DNA of 64,000 nucleotides from Chamaecyparis obtusa (lineage: Eukaryota; Streptophyta; Pinopsida; Cupressales; Cupressaceae), in the NCBI GenBank assembly GCA_027943335.1, contig BSBK01002160.1, positions 253,001 to 317,000 on the forward strand, in the 5' to 3' direction. The first letter of the stretch is position 1. The number at the start of each line of letters is the position of its first letter. Shown one piece after another: positions 45,455 through 57,148 of this stretch. The position numbers and the translations under genes are program-made. Under the pieces are notes generated by a model. That model ran no database searches. It was given only the letters and a program-made list of their open reading frames with translations, and was not told the origin of the DNA.

Positions 45455-45964
45455 GCATGAGCTCTGCTTTTACAGGAATACTTACTTTATTTCTAGCAGA
45501 AAGAATATCATCATTACTCATACCAAGCATCCCACCTATCTTCTCATTTATCAAATTATCATAATATTCAGCCCCATCTTTATAATTTGGATTTTTCAAA
45601 TGTAATCAAGTTTGACTATCATTGACTATTTTGATAGTGTTGTACTATGTCATGTGTATCTTTTGGGATTGAAATAATTTTTCCAATCACTCCAGTGAGG
45701 ATTTAGATAATTAGGTTTCTCAAAACATATCCAAAAATGAGCCAAATCCAGCAGTTAAATTCAAAGAGATATTTCTCCCGCATTGAGATTATTTTTCTGG
45801 GACAGTCAATTTGTGGTTTTGGCATGAGCTCTGCTTTTACAGGAATACTTACTTTATTTCTAGCAGAAAGAATATCATCATTACTCATACCGAGCATCCC
45901 ACCTATCTTCTCATTTATCAAATTATCATAATATTCAGCCCCATCTTTATAATTTGGATTTTTC
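45231..45964 (-). repeat. 367-bp tandem duplication spanning LTR/internal junction
   Basis: AAATGTAATCAAG starts at 45231 and again at 45598. Copies 45231-45597 and 45598-45964 differ at only about two positions, so the duplication is very recent compared with everything around it. Each copy includes the LTR-to-ORF2 deletion junction. Confidence 0.92.
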
Positions 45965-46672
45965 ACAGTGGAGCTCTCCTCTTTGATAGCTAATAGAAAT
46001 TGGCATATGACTTCTTCTTCATACAAGAAAGTGTTGTCCCAAATGGCCAACCTCTCTTTGCACTGTGGTATGTAATTTGTGTGGTTGTCCTCCTATTGTA
46101 CCTCGGGATTCTCATTATGAACTAGGTTTTCAGAATTAGATAAATCTTCATTGAAACCATATGTCATCTTATTATCATCACAATTTATAATAGGGGACAT
46201 AATATTATTTTTTTATTCAAATGGAAAGATTCTTTAATTGGTTGGTTGCAAATTTTGAAATGCAAAGAATCAACCTTATTTGTATTTTCAATGGAACCAA
46301 AAGTTTCAGATTGTGGCTGCATACTAATCTAAAAATCTCTGTTATTAGAACTATTGGGATCAAGATGATATTCCATACCTCTGAAATTGAGAGATTCCAC
46401 CTCTGGGGTGAAGAAGGATTGTGGCGCACTCTTGTTGTTCAGATTTCTTAATTCTTTAGCATTGCTTTTCTCCTTCTTGCTTGTTGATGGTTCTTGCACA
46501 ATAGATTTTTGCTTGATGAGGACGGCGCCATAGAAAGATTTCAAAAATCTCACTTGCTTTGCCACATCTTCTATAACTTCTCTAATTTTATTGTTCCTAA
46601 ATGGTAGAATAAAGATTAAAATATCTAAAATATCTTCGCTTATTGTTCCTCTCTTATTTTTTCTCATCATTA
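45965..46672 (-). pseudogene. Second, truncated copy of the unknown element's ORFs
   Basis: On the minus strand, 46670-46329 is homologous to ORF1 (VAKQVRFLKSFYGAVLIKQK), and 46050 leftwards to ORF2 (WDNTFLYEEEVICQFLLAIK, then YYDNLINEKIGGMLGMSNDD inside the tandem duplication). The ORF1 start region and the last ~100 codons of ORF2 are missing. Stops and small shifts separate the parts. Shared substitutions relative to the first copy are consistent with conserved protein sequence before decay. Confidence 0.65.
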
Positions 46673-46689
46673 ATATCGATTGCCCTAAA

Positions 46690-47395
46690 TAATATCATTA
46701 ACAATAAAAATAACTTCAAGAACAAAGAAAACATAATATCATGATGAACATACACAATCAATTACTAAAAAACTATTAATTATCATCATTTTGTTATAAT
46801 TAAAAGTATTAACAATAAAATAGCTTTAAGAAAAAATAAGAATAATTAATCATTTGCAAAAATATGTGACAAACAAACTCTTACAATGTTTGATATTGTC
46901 GCAAAGAACCATGAAAATATGTTGTGGGCCCTTGGAAAAAGTTGTAATACCATTTTTTTGGTCGTTGGGAATGATATTTAGCTCAATAGAATGTGTATAG
47001 GTTGTGTTTAGTCAAAACCTGATTGGGTTCTATTGAGCTAAATGTGCAACATTCATATTGGTGTTAAATGCACCAATTTAATAGTCTTATAGAACTCGTA
47101 CACATTTTTCTTATCAAAAAATGTGATTTCTCCCTAAGACAAATCCTAAATAGAATTTATTATTTAAGTGATGATAGATTAGAGAGAGAAAGGAGGGGGG
47201 GGGGATAATTAGGGCTCAGAATAGATAGACATGGTGATGGGGGAAGGAAGATGAGAGAGGAGTGGAGAGAGGGAGAGACATGCATATATAGACATATACA
47301 TATATCCATATAACACACACACATATACATATACACATATTATATATGTAACTATATATACTTATGTGTACTATATATTAAGTTTACATGCATAT
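46690..47395. other. AT-rich sequence with microsatellites
   Basis: No gene seen. A G-run with GA repeats (47174-47205) is followed by AT/AC/TATG-type simple repeats (47280-47390). Confidence 0.5.
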
Positions 47396-47600
47396 GTTTT
47401 TAAATCTACAAAACCCGATTGAGTTCTGTAGAACTAAAAACATATTCAAAACCCAATCTATCCACAATGTTTTTCTAGTTCTACATAGCTCGGTCGAGTT
47501 TTTAGTGTTTAGGAACCCGATCGAGTTATGAAGAACTGGGAAAGTATGTCTTCTTACATAACCTGATTAGGTTTTTAAATAGTTAAAAACATGATCATGT
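47396..47600. repeat. Degenerate repeats of an AACCCGATYGAGTT motif
   Basis: ACCCGATTGAGTTCTGTAGA (47415), GCTCGGTCGAGTTTT, ACCCGATCGAGTTATGAAGA (47516) and ACCTGATTAGGTTTTTAAAT occur within 200 bp, each followed by an A-rich 'ACTAAAA'-like end. Related phrases sit near 47015 and at 11860-12070. Confidence 0.55.
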
Positions 47601-48913
47601 TATGGTTAGGTAAGAGGGTTGGATAACCACCCTAAGGCATGGAAGCCTTTTTTGCCTCTATTTCTCTCCCTTTACACATTTTTTGTTCTTTCGGGCTGAT
47701 TTCTCAACTTACTCATCATCAGGTTTACATATCAAGTGGAAATTTTTAAAATTAGGTACATTATAATTTTGCATGTCTTCTCAACTTTCTAACCAGATAA
47801 AATAGTAAACTTTAATTTTCTTTACCAGTGTCTCCATAGTTCTTAGAGACATATGTCTACCATTTTCTTAATAACTTTTGATCTGCTTGACCAAAAAAAA
47901 TTTAAAAATACATATTATTATTTTAGACTTGATTCTATACATTTCTTTAAAAAAGTTTACATTTTTAATTATTTTTATGCAAGTTATGCCCAGTGCACAA
48001 ACAAACACCTTATTTTTAGGATGTGCCCACTTCAAAAAATCATATGAAAATACTCAACAGAAAATTACCAAAAAAAACAAAACTTCTAACTCTCACTCTT
48101 ACATATCTTTCTACCAAAGGGTTTTTCAAAAATACTAAATCTAACTATATCTTTTGTGAAGTGAATGCCAGACACTATGTTATATTTTTATGAAAAAATT
48201 AGGAACTATTTTTTGCACACAATGTGTTTGACCCTCTTAATCTTATCCATTTTTTAAAAACTTTAATAGTTTAGAAACTAGATTGAGAGTATGACAATTC
48301 TTGTTCTTTGCATATCTCCTAATTTTGAGTGCATGACTCTCAAATTTCTCTTCGACATTCAGGTTTACCTAATTTCATCAAAAATAATATGGCCACTTAT
48401 AACCCCCTTTTTGCACACCATCTTGGTGCACTTACCTAGTTTGAAATTCTATTCTTTATGCTCCAAATGTCGCTTTTGCAATTTCTTAGGATTTGATGTA
48501 ATTACAAGGTTTCATTTGAGGATATTGATTGCTATGTTCTTTTGCTTTCAGTCTGGAGCATAGGAGTTGTTTTCTAGGAGCATGGTTAGAGGAGTGGCTC
48601 ACAATGGGGGTTGGGACCCTAAGTGGCTACCAAGGTAACCCTTTACGGGTAGATAATCCAATGATAATTTAATAAAAATTTGGGCTGGGTTAAAACACTA
48701 AAAAAGATAATTATGTTTCCTCACCCATGGCCATGAGAGATCATGTGGACCATGGATGGGTTGGAGAAGGTTAATTGCCTATGTGGTTTCTTGTGTAGTG
48801 TCGAGTTTTCAAATCAAATTCCTTATCCCCATGAAAGGAATGTCGATTCCATATGAGTCCTCACTTGGGGTTTAGGGTCTTAAGGGGGATACTATCGAGA
48901 AAAATAGGATAGT
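47601..48913. other. AT-rich stretch without recognisable genes
   Basis: Several open frames (for example 48291-48563) have no protein-like motif. A G-rich purine string (AAGGGGGAT, about 48881) close to 48900 resembles a polypurine tract and hints at another LTR element ending near here. Confidence 0.35.
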
Positions 48914-50506
48914 TGTTAGTATAATGTATTATATTGTTAGTAAATGTATTACATTAATTAATGTAGATAGTTAGAAAGGTAGTTTGTGTGTGGTTAAATT
49001 ATTTAGTTGCTTTCTACCATCTCCACCACTTTGTAAATCATATATCAAATGTAATATCTAAGACGTTGGAATAAAAGAATATTTTATGTATTTTTCATAA
49101 CAATTGGTATCAAAGAAGGTTCTTTTCTCTACCTTTGTGGTGTAATAAAATATGTGATGCTTCCTGACTGGAATAGTTTTGGCCACCATTGAAGGGGAAA
49201 GAGAGTGGATTGAATACTTTTTGGGTTGCTAACTATAATGGTGGATTGAATACTTTTTTGGTTGGTTGTTGAATGTAACTGTATGTATCCTATGAGGTGG
49301 AAAGTCACCTAACCAAGACCATTGCATACTAGGAAATTGGTGAAGACCATCATGCTCGTGCAAAGAACAGTTTTGTATTTTGATTCAAACTTTAGAAGTG
49401 TGTGAGTATGCTACAAAGATCACTTCCCTTTGATTGTATGTCGCAAAGAAATTTTATTCTTTTATATTTCAATATTAGGTTATGTTTATTGTTGCGGATA
49501 TATTTACATTCTTCAAAATAGATCTCAGAAAGCCTATGAAATCATAAAGTTGAATTGCATTTCTCCAAAACGAATATCATGTATTTTGTCAAAAAGGTCA
49601 GTTGCCTTGTTTATTTTCCTACGCTTTTTCCCTTGTGAAACAATTTTTTCAGAGTACAAATGTGTGATGGTTTTTTGGAAGAATCTTCAAAGTTTTGGGT
49701 TGTAGACAAAGATATTTCCTATGCATATTTTTTATTGGGCTTTCAGTTGGTGCACATCTTATGGTGCTATTTTTGAAGAGTAAGGGCTAACATGCTCACT
49801 TTGGAGGCTAGCGGCGTCAGAGGATGGAGGATTTCCATCATCTCAAGTTAGCTTCTCTCTTTGAGATGGTGTTTTTCTTGAGAAACATTTTTGGTTTCTT
49901 GTTTATTCCTTGTTGTTACTGGCATATTTGAAGAAGCATGTATTGTGAAGTTTGTTTTTGGAGACAGGTAAGGGGCTTGGTGTAAATCTCAATATGGATG
50001 GTTGTCTAGTAATATTCAAGGTTGTGTTCGAGAATTATACCCTTCTGAGGGTCATCGGGCAACTTGATGGAGCCATGTGGTTGGAGGGTTCAGTATGGAT
50101 TTTTGTTGAATAATTAGGGATATCAGATAAAGGCTACACCTTTCTAAAGATTATGAGATAGCTTGATGGAGCTAAACTTGATTCATAATTTATTTCGTCA
50201 AAGAAAATTTTCATAAAATGTGTCTATATATATTTTGTAATCAGCAATTTTTATTTTGTAAGACTTAAGGGGGGATTTCTGGATAAACATTTATAAGAAC
50301 AATGTAATAGGGGGGATTGTTAGTATAATATATTACATTGTTAGTAAATATATTACATTAATTAGGGTATACAGTTAGAAAGGTAGTTTGTGCACGGTGA
50401 AATTATTTAACTACTTTCTACCGTCTCCACCACTTTATAAAATGCATATCAAATGTAATATCTAAGACATTGGAATAAAATAATATTTTATGTATTTTTC
50501 AAAATA
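48914..50506 (+). mobile_element. Small non-coding LTR element, 1593 bp with 189-bp LTRs
   Basis: LTRs at 48914-49102 and 50318-50506 both begin TGTTAGTATAAT and differ at about 24 of 189 positions by hand. TTGGTATCA directly after the left LTR (primer-like, TGGTATCA at 49105-49112) and AATAGGGGGGAT directly before the right LTR (polypurine) fit an LTR retrotransposon. Flanks ATAGT and ATTGT differ at one base of five. The 1.2-kb interior has no retroviral domain; the one open frame (49430-49705) is not protein-like. Size lies between TRIM and LARD classes. Confidence 0.88.
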
Positions 50507-50938
50507 ATTGTCTTAGCCATGTTTTTTATGTGTTTCTAGTAGCCACGTCAAGGAACCTAAGAGAACATTATTAATTGGTTTTATGTTTAGCTCTCAAGTT
50601 GTGTTTAAAGAGATATATCTTGGTTGATATTCTTGTATCATGCAGCAGTATTTACAATGATAGTTTTTGATTAAGGTAAAAGCAGGTTTTGAATGGGCCC
50701 TGAAACCATATACATTCTTTTTTTTAAGGGAACTGTAACCCTAGGAATGATAGGAAGAATTAGCTTAGATCTAAATGAAACAGCTGGGGGAAAAAGAAGA
50801 AACCTTACAGTGCCCCCCTAGCACATAATACTAGTAGAACTACCAGTAGCACAAATCTAGCAAAACAATAGCAGCCAAACAAAAGATAAATAGAAATGCT
50901 CAAGCTGCTAAAGCCAACGCTTTACAACAACACCCAAC
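50507..50938. other. Interval before LINE ORF1, probably LINE 3' part
   Basis: No coding domain. From about 50690 the sequence may be the continuation of the minus-strand LINE fragment downstream of its ORF1 stop; similar wording (GTTTTGAATGGGCCCTGAAAC) recurs near 62110. Confidence 0.4.
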
Positions 50939-52090
50939 CTAAGATTTTCCTTTGCCTCCCTTCTTCTGGGAGCGGAGAGTCGTATCAAAATGTAGAGGGG
51001 ACTTTTTATTATGTTTACCTATTACAGTAGTCCATCCCTCCTCCACTAAAGAAGCTTTTTCCTGCCAGTCAGAGGCAGGAGAGGATCCAACCACAATAGA
51101 ACCAATATGAGAAGTCTGGACAGAACCTATAGTGGCCACACAACTAGTACCAGACCTCCCAACACCAAAAGGAATTTTTGAAACAGAACTGGTTAGAAAG
51201 AGGCCAGCAGACCCAGCAGCCTCAGCAGACAATCCAGCACCAGTACTACCAGCAGTAGGAATAGAACACCCAACAGAACCAGGATTAACAAGAGGGTCAC
51301 CAGCAACAGAAGAATTACTTCTAGCAAGAGCAGAACCACCAGAAGAAATGTTGGCAGACAAATCAGCAGATCCAGCAGAAGTACTACCAGCAACCAAAGA
51401 AGAAGAAGGAACAGAAACAGCCGTAGGACAAGAGACAGGGCCAGAAACCTGCTCTACCACATTCGTGAAGCTCTGAACCTTCTCCACAGTATAGTGTTGA
51501 GAAGAGGCCCCCTTCCACCACGAAGCAGTCTTATTATGTCTCTGAAGATCACATTGAGAGGCAATATGACCAGTCTTAAAGCATCTTCTACATTTGAAGG
51601 GGATGCCTTCATAGTCCAATTGTTGAATCCAACTTCTACCCGTAGGGGATTCAAGTTTAATCTCCGAAGGCACGCCTTTTGAGGTATCAATATCCACCAC
51701 GATACGAGCGTAAGTAGAATGAAATAAATCAAAGGATTTCTCATCCACCATTAACATATCCCCTAAAGCTTCCCCCACAGTCTCCAGAATGGAGTCAATC
51801 CAAAGATGGAGGGGAAGATTAGGAAGCCTAACCCAGATAGGTTGCAAATCAAATGATTCGGAAGATGGAAAAAAATCAGAATGTCATGGTTTCAGCAATA
51901 GCATAAAACAATCCTCCCAGCTAAAGAATTTTTCACACAAAATAATATTTCTATCCTCAACATCATCAAATTTTGCCAAAAAAATCCTTTAGCCATAGGG
52001 AAGATATGGACTGTACCAGAGATTAGAGGTTCCCAATGACTAGAAATCCAGTAATGAAGATTAGGCAGAGAGGGCCAGAAACCCTTGAAT
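50939..52090 (-). pseudogene. LINE-type ORF1 (DUF4283 + CCHC knuckle), copy 1
   Basis: The minus-strand frame 51847-50939 is open for 302 codons. Residues 1-65 are the C-terminal half of a DUF4283 domain (PIWVRLPNLPLHLWIDSILE, then YARIVVDIDTSKGVP). A zf-CCHC_4-type knuckle follows (CRRCFKTGHIASQC; ligands C86, C89, H94, C99), then WWKGASSQHYTVEKVQSFTN and a Ser/Ala/Gly-rich tail. The N-terminal half of the domain continues, broken, to about 52090. This pairing is typical of ORF1 of plant L1-type LINEs and of related domesticated proteins. No reverse transcriptase follows. Confidence 0.75.
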
Positions 52091-52206
52091 CTATGTTTTT
52101 TTTTTTTTTAAAATCTATGTTTTAAAAAAAATATTAAAAATTACTTATCATTTTCTTAGTTTGTTATGTCATCCTCTCGGGTTCCCTAGTGGGGCATTAC
52201 AGAGAT

Positions 52207-53760
52207 TGTTAGCAATATAGATTCAACATTTTTATTGATGTCAACTTGTTGTATATATTGATGTCAACATGATGGAGCAATGTGTTGCCTTATGTGTGGA
52301 AGCTAATAGAGGTTGAAAATGAGTGATCAAATGTTGTGTGTATATCTAGTGGTGATATTGAGTCAGTATATGTTGTTTCCGTTAGGTGATATGGGATATT
52401 GGAATATGTAGGAAATGGCATTTGAAGTCCTTATGGGAGATTGCTTTGCATTCCTCCACATAAGAAGATGATAGCTTGTGGTTTTGGTTGTTATGTCTAT
52501 GGTTTGTGAATGTTGCACTTGCTAACAATGAAGTTGGCTATCAGGATTAGTTAGGAGTGGTCCAAAGAATGATCTGCATTGCTCTGCATTAGTATTTCTA
52601 CGTGTGTGGCTTGATGGACATGTTTAGAAATTTTATGCAGTCTTAAAGTTCAAAATTAATGTGTTAGTTTGCTCCTCAAGTGAAAATATGTTGTTTTGTT
52701 GATCGACGTTGTTGTCTATGTTGATCTTTGGATAACTCGGTGGATTATCTTAATTAAATAATGATATTTCAATCTAGATATGCATTGGAGGTTGAGTCAA
52801 GAGGTTGTTGTGGGTCTTACCATACCATATTTAGATCTTTATTAAGGTATGCATTAGAAGATGTTTTTGGGCCAGGTAGATAAAATATTTTAATTTTGTG
52901 CTACATGTTACATTCGATGCTAATATTAAAGGATGGTTTGTATGAGTTTCATTCAAATCAATTGTGGAAGACGTGTGATGATAAATTTAGGCCCCTATTA
53001 TCTCCTAGGTTGGACCGCATTGAGTGCAAGTGTTCAGGGTAGTCAACTTTGTGTAAATATTATTTATCTCCACCATGGCCAACCTACTTAAGGTTTTCGG
53101 TCATCAAGTTGATATATAGGCATGCAAATGTTTGAGTTGAGTATAGATTATGTATGGATTGAATGTGATGCAAATGTGGAAGAGAAAATGTGTGAATATC
53201 AATGGTGATGTGCTTCATTGATGATATCTTTCAAAGTTGATAGAGTTTGAGACACTGAATGTGTGAACAATGTTTGACATCATCAAGAGATCCTACTTCA
53301 TTTCAATTCATCAATTCTTTGTGCCTACTAGAAGAAAATGAGTCCTTTTGGCAACTTGTGCAATTTTGAACTTTCCCTAGAGTTATGTGCTTTAGTCAGC
53401 AAGTCACATGTATCTTGCCTTGGAATCATGTGTCTTAGTCTTGCGAGTTCCTTGTATCTTACCCTAAGTTTGTGTGTGATACCCTACAAGTCCAAATCAA
53501 GAGTAGTGAACTTCCTTGGGCTCTAGCCTCAAACATTGTATTCAAGTTATTCATATAGTGAGAGTGATTTTCACCATGGTTTTTGCCCCATTGGGTTTTC
53601 CATGTAAAAAAAATGTGTTCATGTGTTTGTGTCTTCATTGCATTATCTTTCATTGATGGTTAGTTAGATAAAGATAGTTGATAAATGTTTGTGACATAAA
53701 AAGTTTAAGGTTTATTTAAAACTAATTCGCCACCCACCGTCTAGTCTGGTGGTGTGTTCA
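52207..53760 (+). repeat. Copia-type LTR, probably solo (ends approximate)
   Basis: Starts TGTTAGCAATATAGATTC with a 'TTGATGTCAAC' phrase as in the copia LTRs at 20606 and 13231. Near the 3' part it has CACCATGGTTTTTGCCCCAT followed by GGGTTTTCCATG, the same conserved block as the other copia LTRs, and a CACCCACC stretch near 53730. No internal element sequence was found on either side. The right edge is uncertain. Confidence 0.55.
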
Positions 53761-53772
53761 ACTTGCAAAATA

Positions 53773-54420
53773 TCCAACCAAGAAATTTGACTCCTTGGCC
53801 CACAAGTGGTAGGAACTCTTGTACATCCAACATGGGGAAGTGTGCTTACAATATGGGAATCAATTTTTTGTCTCTCCCTAAGGTGTCTCCTTTCTATCCC
53901 ATACATGATTACTTCTAGTCTACAGTTTCACTTCGCACAATCAACCATACTTTGGATTAGGAGGAAAGGCATGATAGGATACTCAGAGACTATTCATTGC
54001 AACTAAACCCAAGAGCATGGAACATGCATCCATGACAATTCAACCCCTTTGTCCATAAGTGGTAGGAACTATCGTCAATCCAATATGGGTGTTGTGCTCA
54101 CATTGTGGGAATCAATCTGTTGCCTCTCCGTAACATGTCTCCTTTTTAACCCATGCATGATTTCTTCCAAGGTATAGTTTCACTTTCCACAATCAACCAT
54201 AGTAGGGTTTAGAAGGAAAGGCGTGATAGGACGTCTAAAGATTGTTCATCACAAATAAGTCCAGAGCATGGAACAACCAACCAAGATAGTTCGACCCCTT
54301 GGCTCACAAGTGGTAGGAACTCTTGTACATCCAACAAGGGTGGTGTGCTTAGGTTGTGGAAACCAGTTTGTTGCCTCTCCCTAACATATTTCCTCCATTC
54401 CACATATGATTGCTTGTGGA
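53773..54420 (+). repeat. 252-bp tandem repeat, about 2.6 copies
   Basis: GTGGTAGGAACT occurs at 53806, 54059 and 54310 (spacing 253 and 251 bp). Units share CATCCAACAWGGG, TTGCCTCTCCCTAA, CACAATCAACCATA, GGAAAGGC-TGATAGGA and AGAGCATGGAACA. Confidence 0.88.
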
Positions 54421-54494
54421 GCAAGGAATAGATAAATTCATTAATTATAGAAAATATAAATAGATTATCAAACTCGCTAGTATCTTGATCAAAG

Positions 54495-54540
54495 ACACAC
54501 ACACACACACACAAATATGTGCGCATGTGTGTGTGTGCGT
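54495..54540. repeat. AC/GT microsatellite forming an inverted repeat
   Basis: A run of AC dinucleotides is followed after a few bases (AAATATGTGCGC) by GT dinucleotides, so the locus can fold into a hairpin. Confidence 0.8.
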
Positions 54541-54549
54541 GCCTTTTAA

Positions 54550-57148
54550 TCCTTTCTTTCCAAACTACTTTACATGGGATTTCAAGCCTTTATTTTCTAC
54601 TACTTAATGATGTGTTTAGACAAGGCATGACGGTCTGCCCTTCCCAAAATTGCTTGTCTTGGAGCAATGATCATGGGGGGAGAATTCAAGATGACTCCTC
54701 AAAGGAAACAGTTTGGTCTTCGCAACTCCTAACTTTCTCTTTATGAAGAATCTATCACAAAATTCACTTTTATTCATTTGAGAAATCCAAAGTCCATCTC
54801 CTAGTTACATATGGGACAAATCTAATTTATTAGTTTGGCCTTTTCATTTTAGATTTCCAAAGATTTAGCATACAATACTTGGTTTTGTTATAAGATGGTC
54901 TTCTCTATTCATGTCCAACCTCGAGAAACATTGACAATTTTCAAAACTTGTTCAATATGTCAAAGAAACACTCACCTTGGCATTTTTTATTAATTTGTTC
55001 CAATTTCCATACTAATTTGTTATATAATTAAGCCGATAGGCTTACTCCTGGGAGATGCCCACCAATTTGTTTGGATTTTCCGGCAGTCTTACATCACAAA
55101 ACAAGAAAGCGGTGTCAGGAAAAGAACGCATCGAGGAAAGCGTTGCCAATGTGTGAAATACAGAAATCATGTTGGGAAAAGTGGGAATGTGTTAGGAAAT
55201 ATTGAACAAACAACTATATCTAAACGAAAAGTGCCATAGAAGACTCCATGTGTATGAAGATATCTTTGGGAAGTGTTGTTCTCCCATGTTAGGGTTAAAA
55301 TGGCTCAATTTTGGCAAACTAAATGAAGAACTACTACCACGTTAGGGTTAACATTGTCGAATTTTGATAAACTACATCTAGTTTGAAACTATTAGGACTT
55401 TACAACCAGTGCATTCATCTCTACAAATTTTTAATGTTCTCTATCTGGTAAGAAACCTGAACATCACCTTGACGAGTAAGTTCTGCAAATAGCCACAATT
55501 CATCTCTATTCTTCCCAAAGATGTTAAGCCACGCGAGATTTACAACCTTTTTTATAGATGACACACTTTTGAAACCTATCGATTGAAATACATTGGTCAT
55601 GGATATCAAGTAATTTTAGTTTACCCTATTTGTCTTTTTGTTGTGCCCATGTTTACTCGCCATGGATAATATTTATTACCATTGACGGTTTTATTTTTGT
55701 CAAAATGAAGTGATGTCTTTGTTATATGGGTATGTATTTTTTGTAAGTACAAAGCAAGGATATTGTGGGAATTTGGGCAATGTTTTTGACATCTTGGTAA
55801 GCATTTGTTTTCTATTTGAATTGGGCGTGGATTTCATTTGTGCACTAGGTAAGGAAAAGTGTGTTATCATTGATCATTTGTGTACTAATGTTTGAGCCAA
55901 AATTTAGATTCAGTTCAAGAAATCTCTCCTAAAGTATGGCCTCAAGATGGAAACCCTAAATTGTGGTATGAATTTTACTTATATATTAATATTTGTTGAG
56001 TGTTCAATTTTTTTAAAATATATTTAAACAGAAATAGCTTTTAAACAAATGTTGTTTTAGATTCATTTGTGTTAAATTTTGATGCAAAATTTCTTACAAA
56101 GATCAGAAGAGATGAAATTTTGTAGTTGGTCATTCCATCAATTTTATTTCAAATTTTTATTTCCTACTCCAAACAAAAAGATCCATTGAAATTTAATGCT
56201 TTCAACTTTTATTTTCCCAATAGTGAAAAGAAGCAGCATTAAATCTTAACATTTTATTACTTTTATAGAATATCTTGACACATGTATTTGAGATATATAT
56301 TGAAGCTTATAATGTGATTACTAAAAAAATCAACTCATAAATTAGTCAAATTTCCTTGACTATTCATTTATTAGACTCCAATACAAAAGTTTGGATCTAC
56401 ATTATATACACAAATTTAATTTATTTCAACGATCTAATCATTAATTGTCGGAGTTAAAATTTTCAACAATTTGTATAGTAATATTTCAAGTTTTATTTGA
56501 AATGATCGCAAAATATTATTTCTTTTTATTTATATTTTAATTGATCAATCAAGATAAAAATCAAATTTCTTTTTTAAATAATCTTTTGCCCAAAATTTTC
56601 TACTGCCAAAAATTTTAGTTGCATTGTTTTTTGGGTGGACAGCTCAGGTGTCAACACACAACTAGGGGAAAACTGATATATGTGCCAGGAATGACAGTTT
56701 TATGTATATTTCACTATTGAGTTTTGTGCGAGTAATGATTATTTTGATGGGACATCTGAAACTTGAAGCCATAGTTATATATATTTAAATTGTTTGTATG
56801 AATTATATATTAATACGGATATTGAAAGTATATTTATTATTTCATTTTATTTTAAAAACATCGATTTTTTTTTTCTAATTATTATTACTTTTATTTATAT
56901 ATCATCTGTAATGCTAAGATTTTCTCTATAAAAAAGGCAATGTGGCTTTATCATAGTTACTTCAATATTAAATTCGTTCACAACCAATTAGTTCTTCAAT
57001 GAAAAATGATCATTTCTGTGTGCCTATACATTATGCACATTTTAATATAAATAAAAATTATGGTTTATTCAATTTTGAGAACAACAAAATATTTTCATTT
57101 TATTTGAGTAAAATTAAGTAGCACCATTCTGATCAGCAAATTTTTAGA
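54550..57148. other. AT-rich stretch without recognisable genes
   Basis: No protein-like frame on either strand. A short duplication around TTAGGGTTAA-AT-G occurs at about 55290 and 55342. 55980-57120 is extremely AT-rich. Confidence 0.45.

Larger units (their letters stand above)
40228..46680 (-). mobile_element. Tandem LTR element of unknown family (LTR-internal-LTR-truncated internal)
   Basis: Two related LTRs (40228-41564+, 44110-45454) begin on the plus strand TGTTGGTGAA / TATTGGTGAA and are roughly 88% identical over the first ~245 bp by hand. A primer-like 18-mer lies just left of the second LTR. Internal A (41565-44109) and internal B (45455-46680) encode related proteins on the minus strand. 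Internal B lacks its 3' half and joins directly to LTR sequence, so the array reads as two element copies sharing one LTR. No gag, protease, RT or integrase motif is visible. Confidence 0.65.

Noticed and set aside
45336..45599. 87-codon minus-strand frame taken as a separate gene
   Set aside because: It is the tandem-duplicated copy of the same ORF2 piece read at 45703-46050, fused to LTR sequence.
48291..48563. 90-codon plus-strand frame
   Set aside because: Cys/Phe/Leu-rich with no recognisable domain, in AT-rich DNA.
49430..49705. 91-codon frame inside the 1.6-kb LTR element
   Set aside because: Not protein-like and no gag, protease or pol motif; kept only as part of the element interior.
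51132..51476. 114-codon plus-strand frame, Pro/Ala/Glu-rich
   Set aside because: It is antisense to the Ser/Ala/Gly-rich tail of the LINE-type ORF1; the minus strand carries the recognisable domains.
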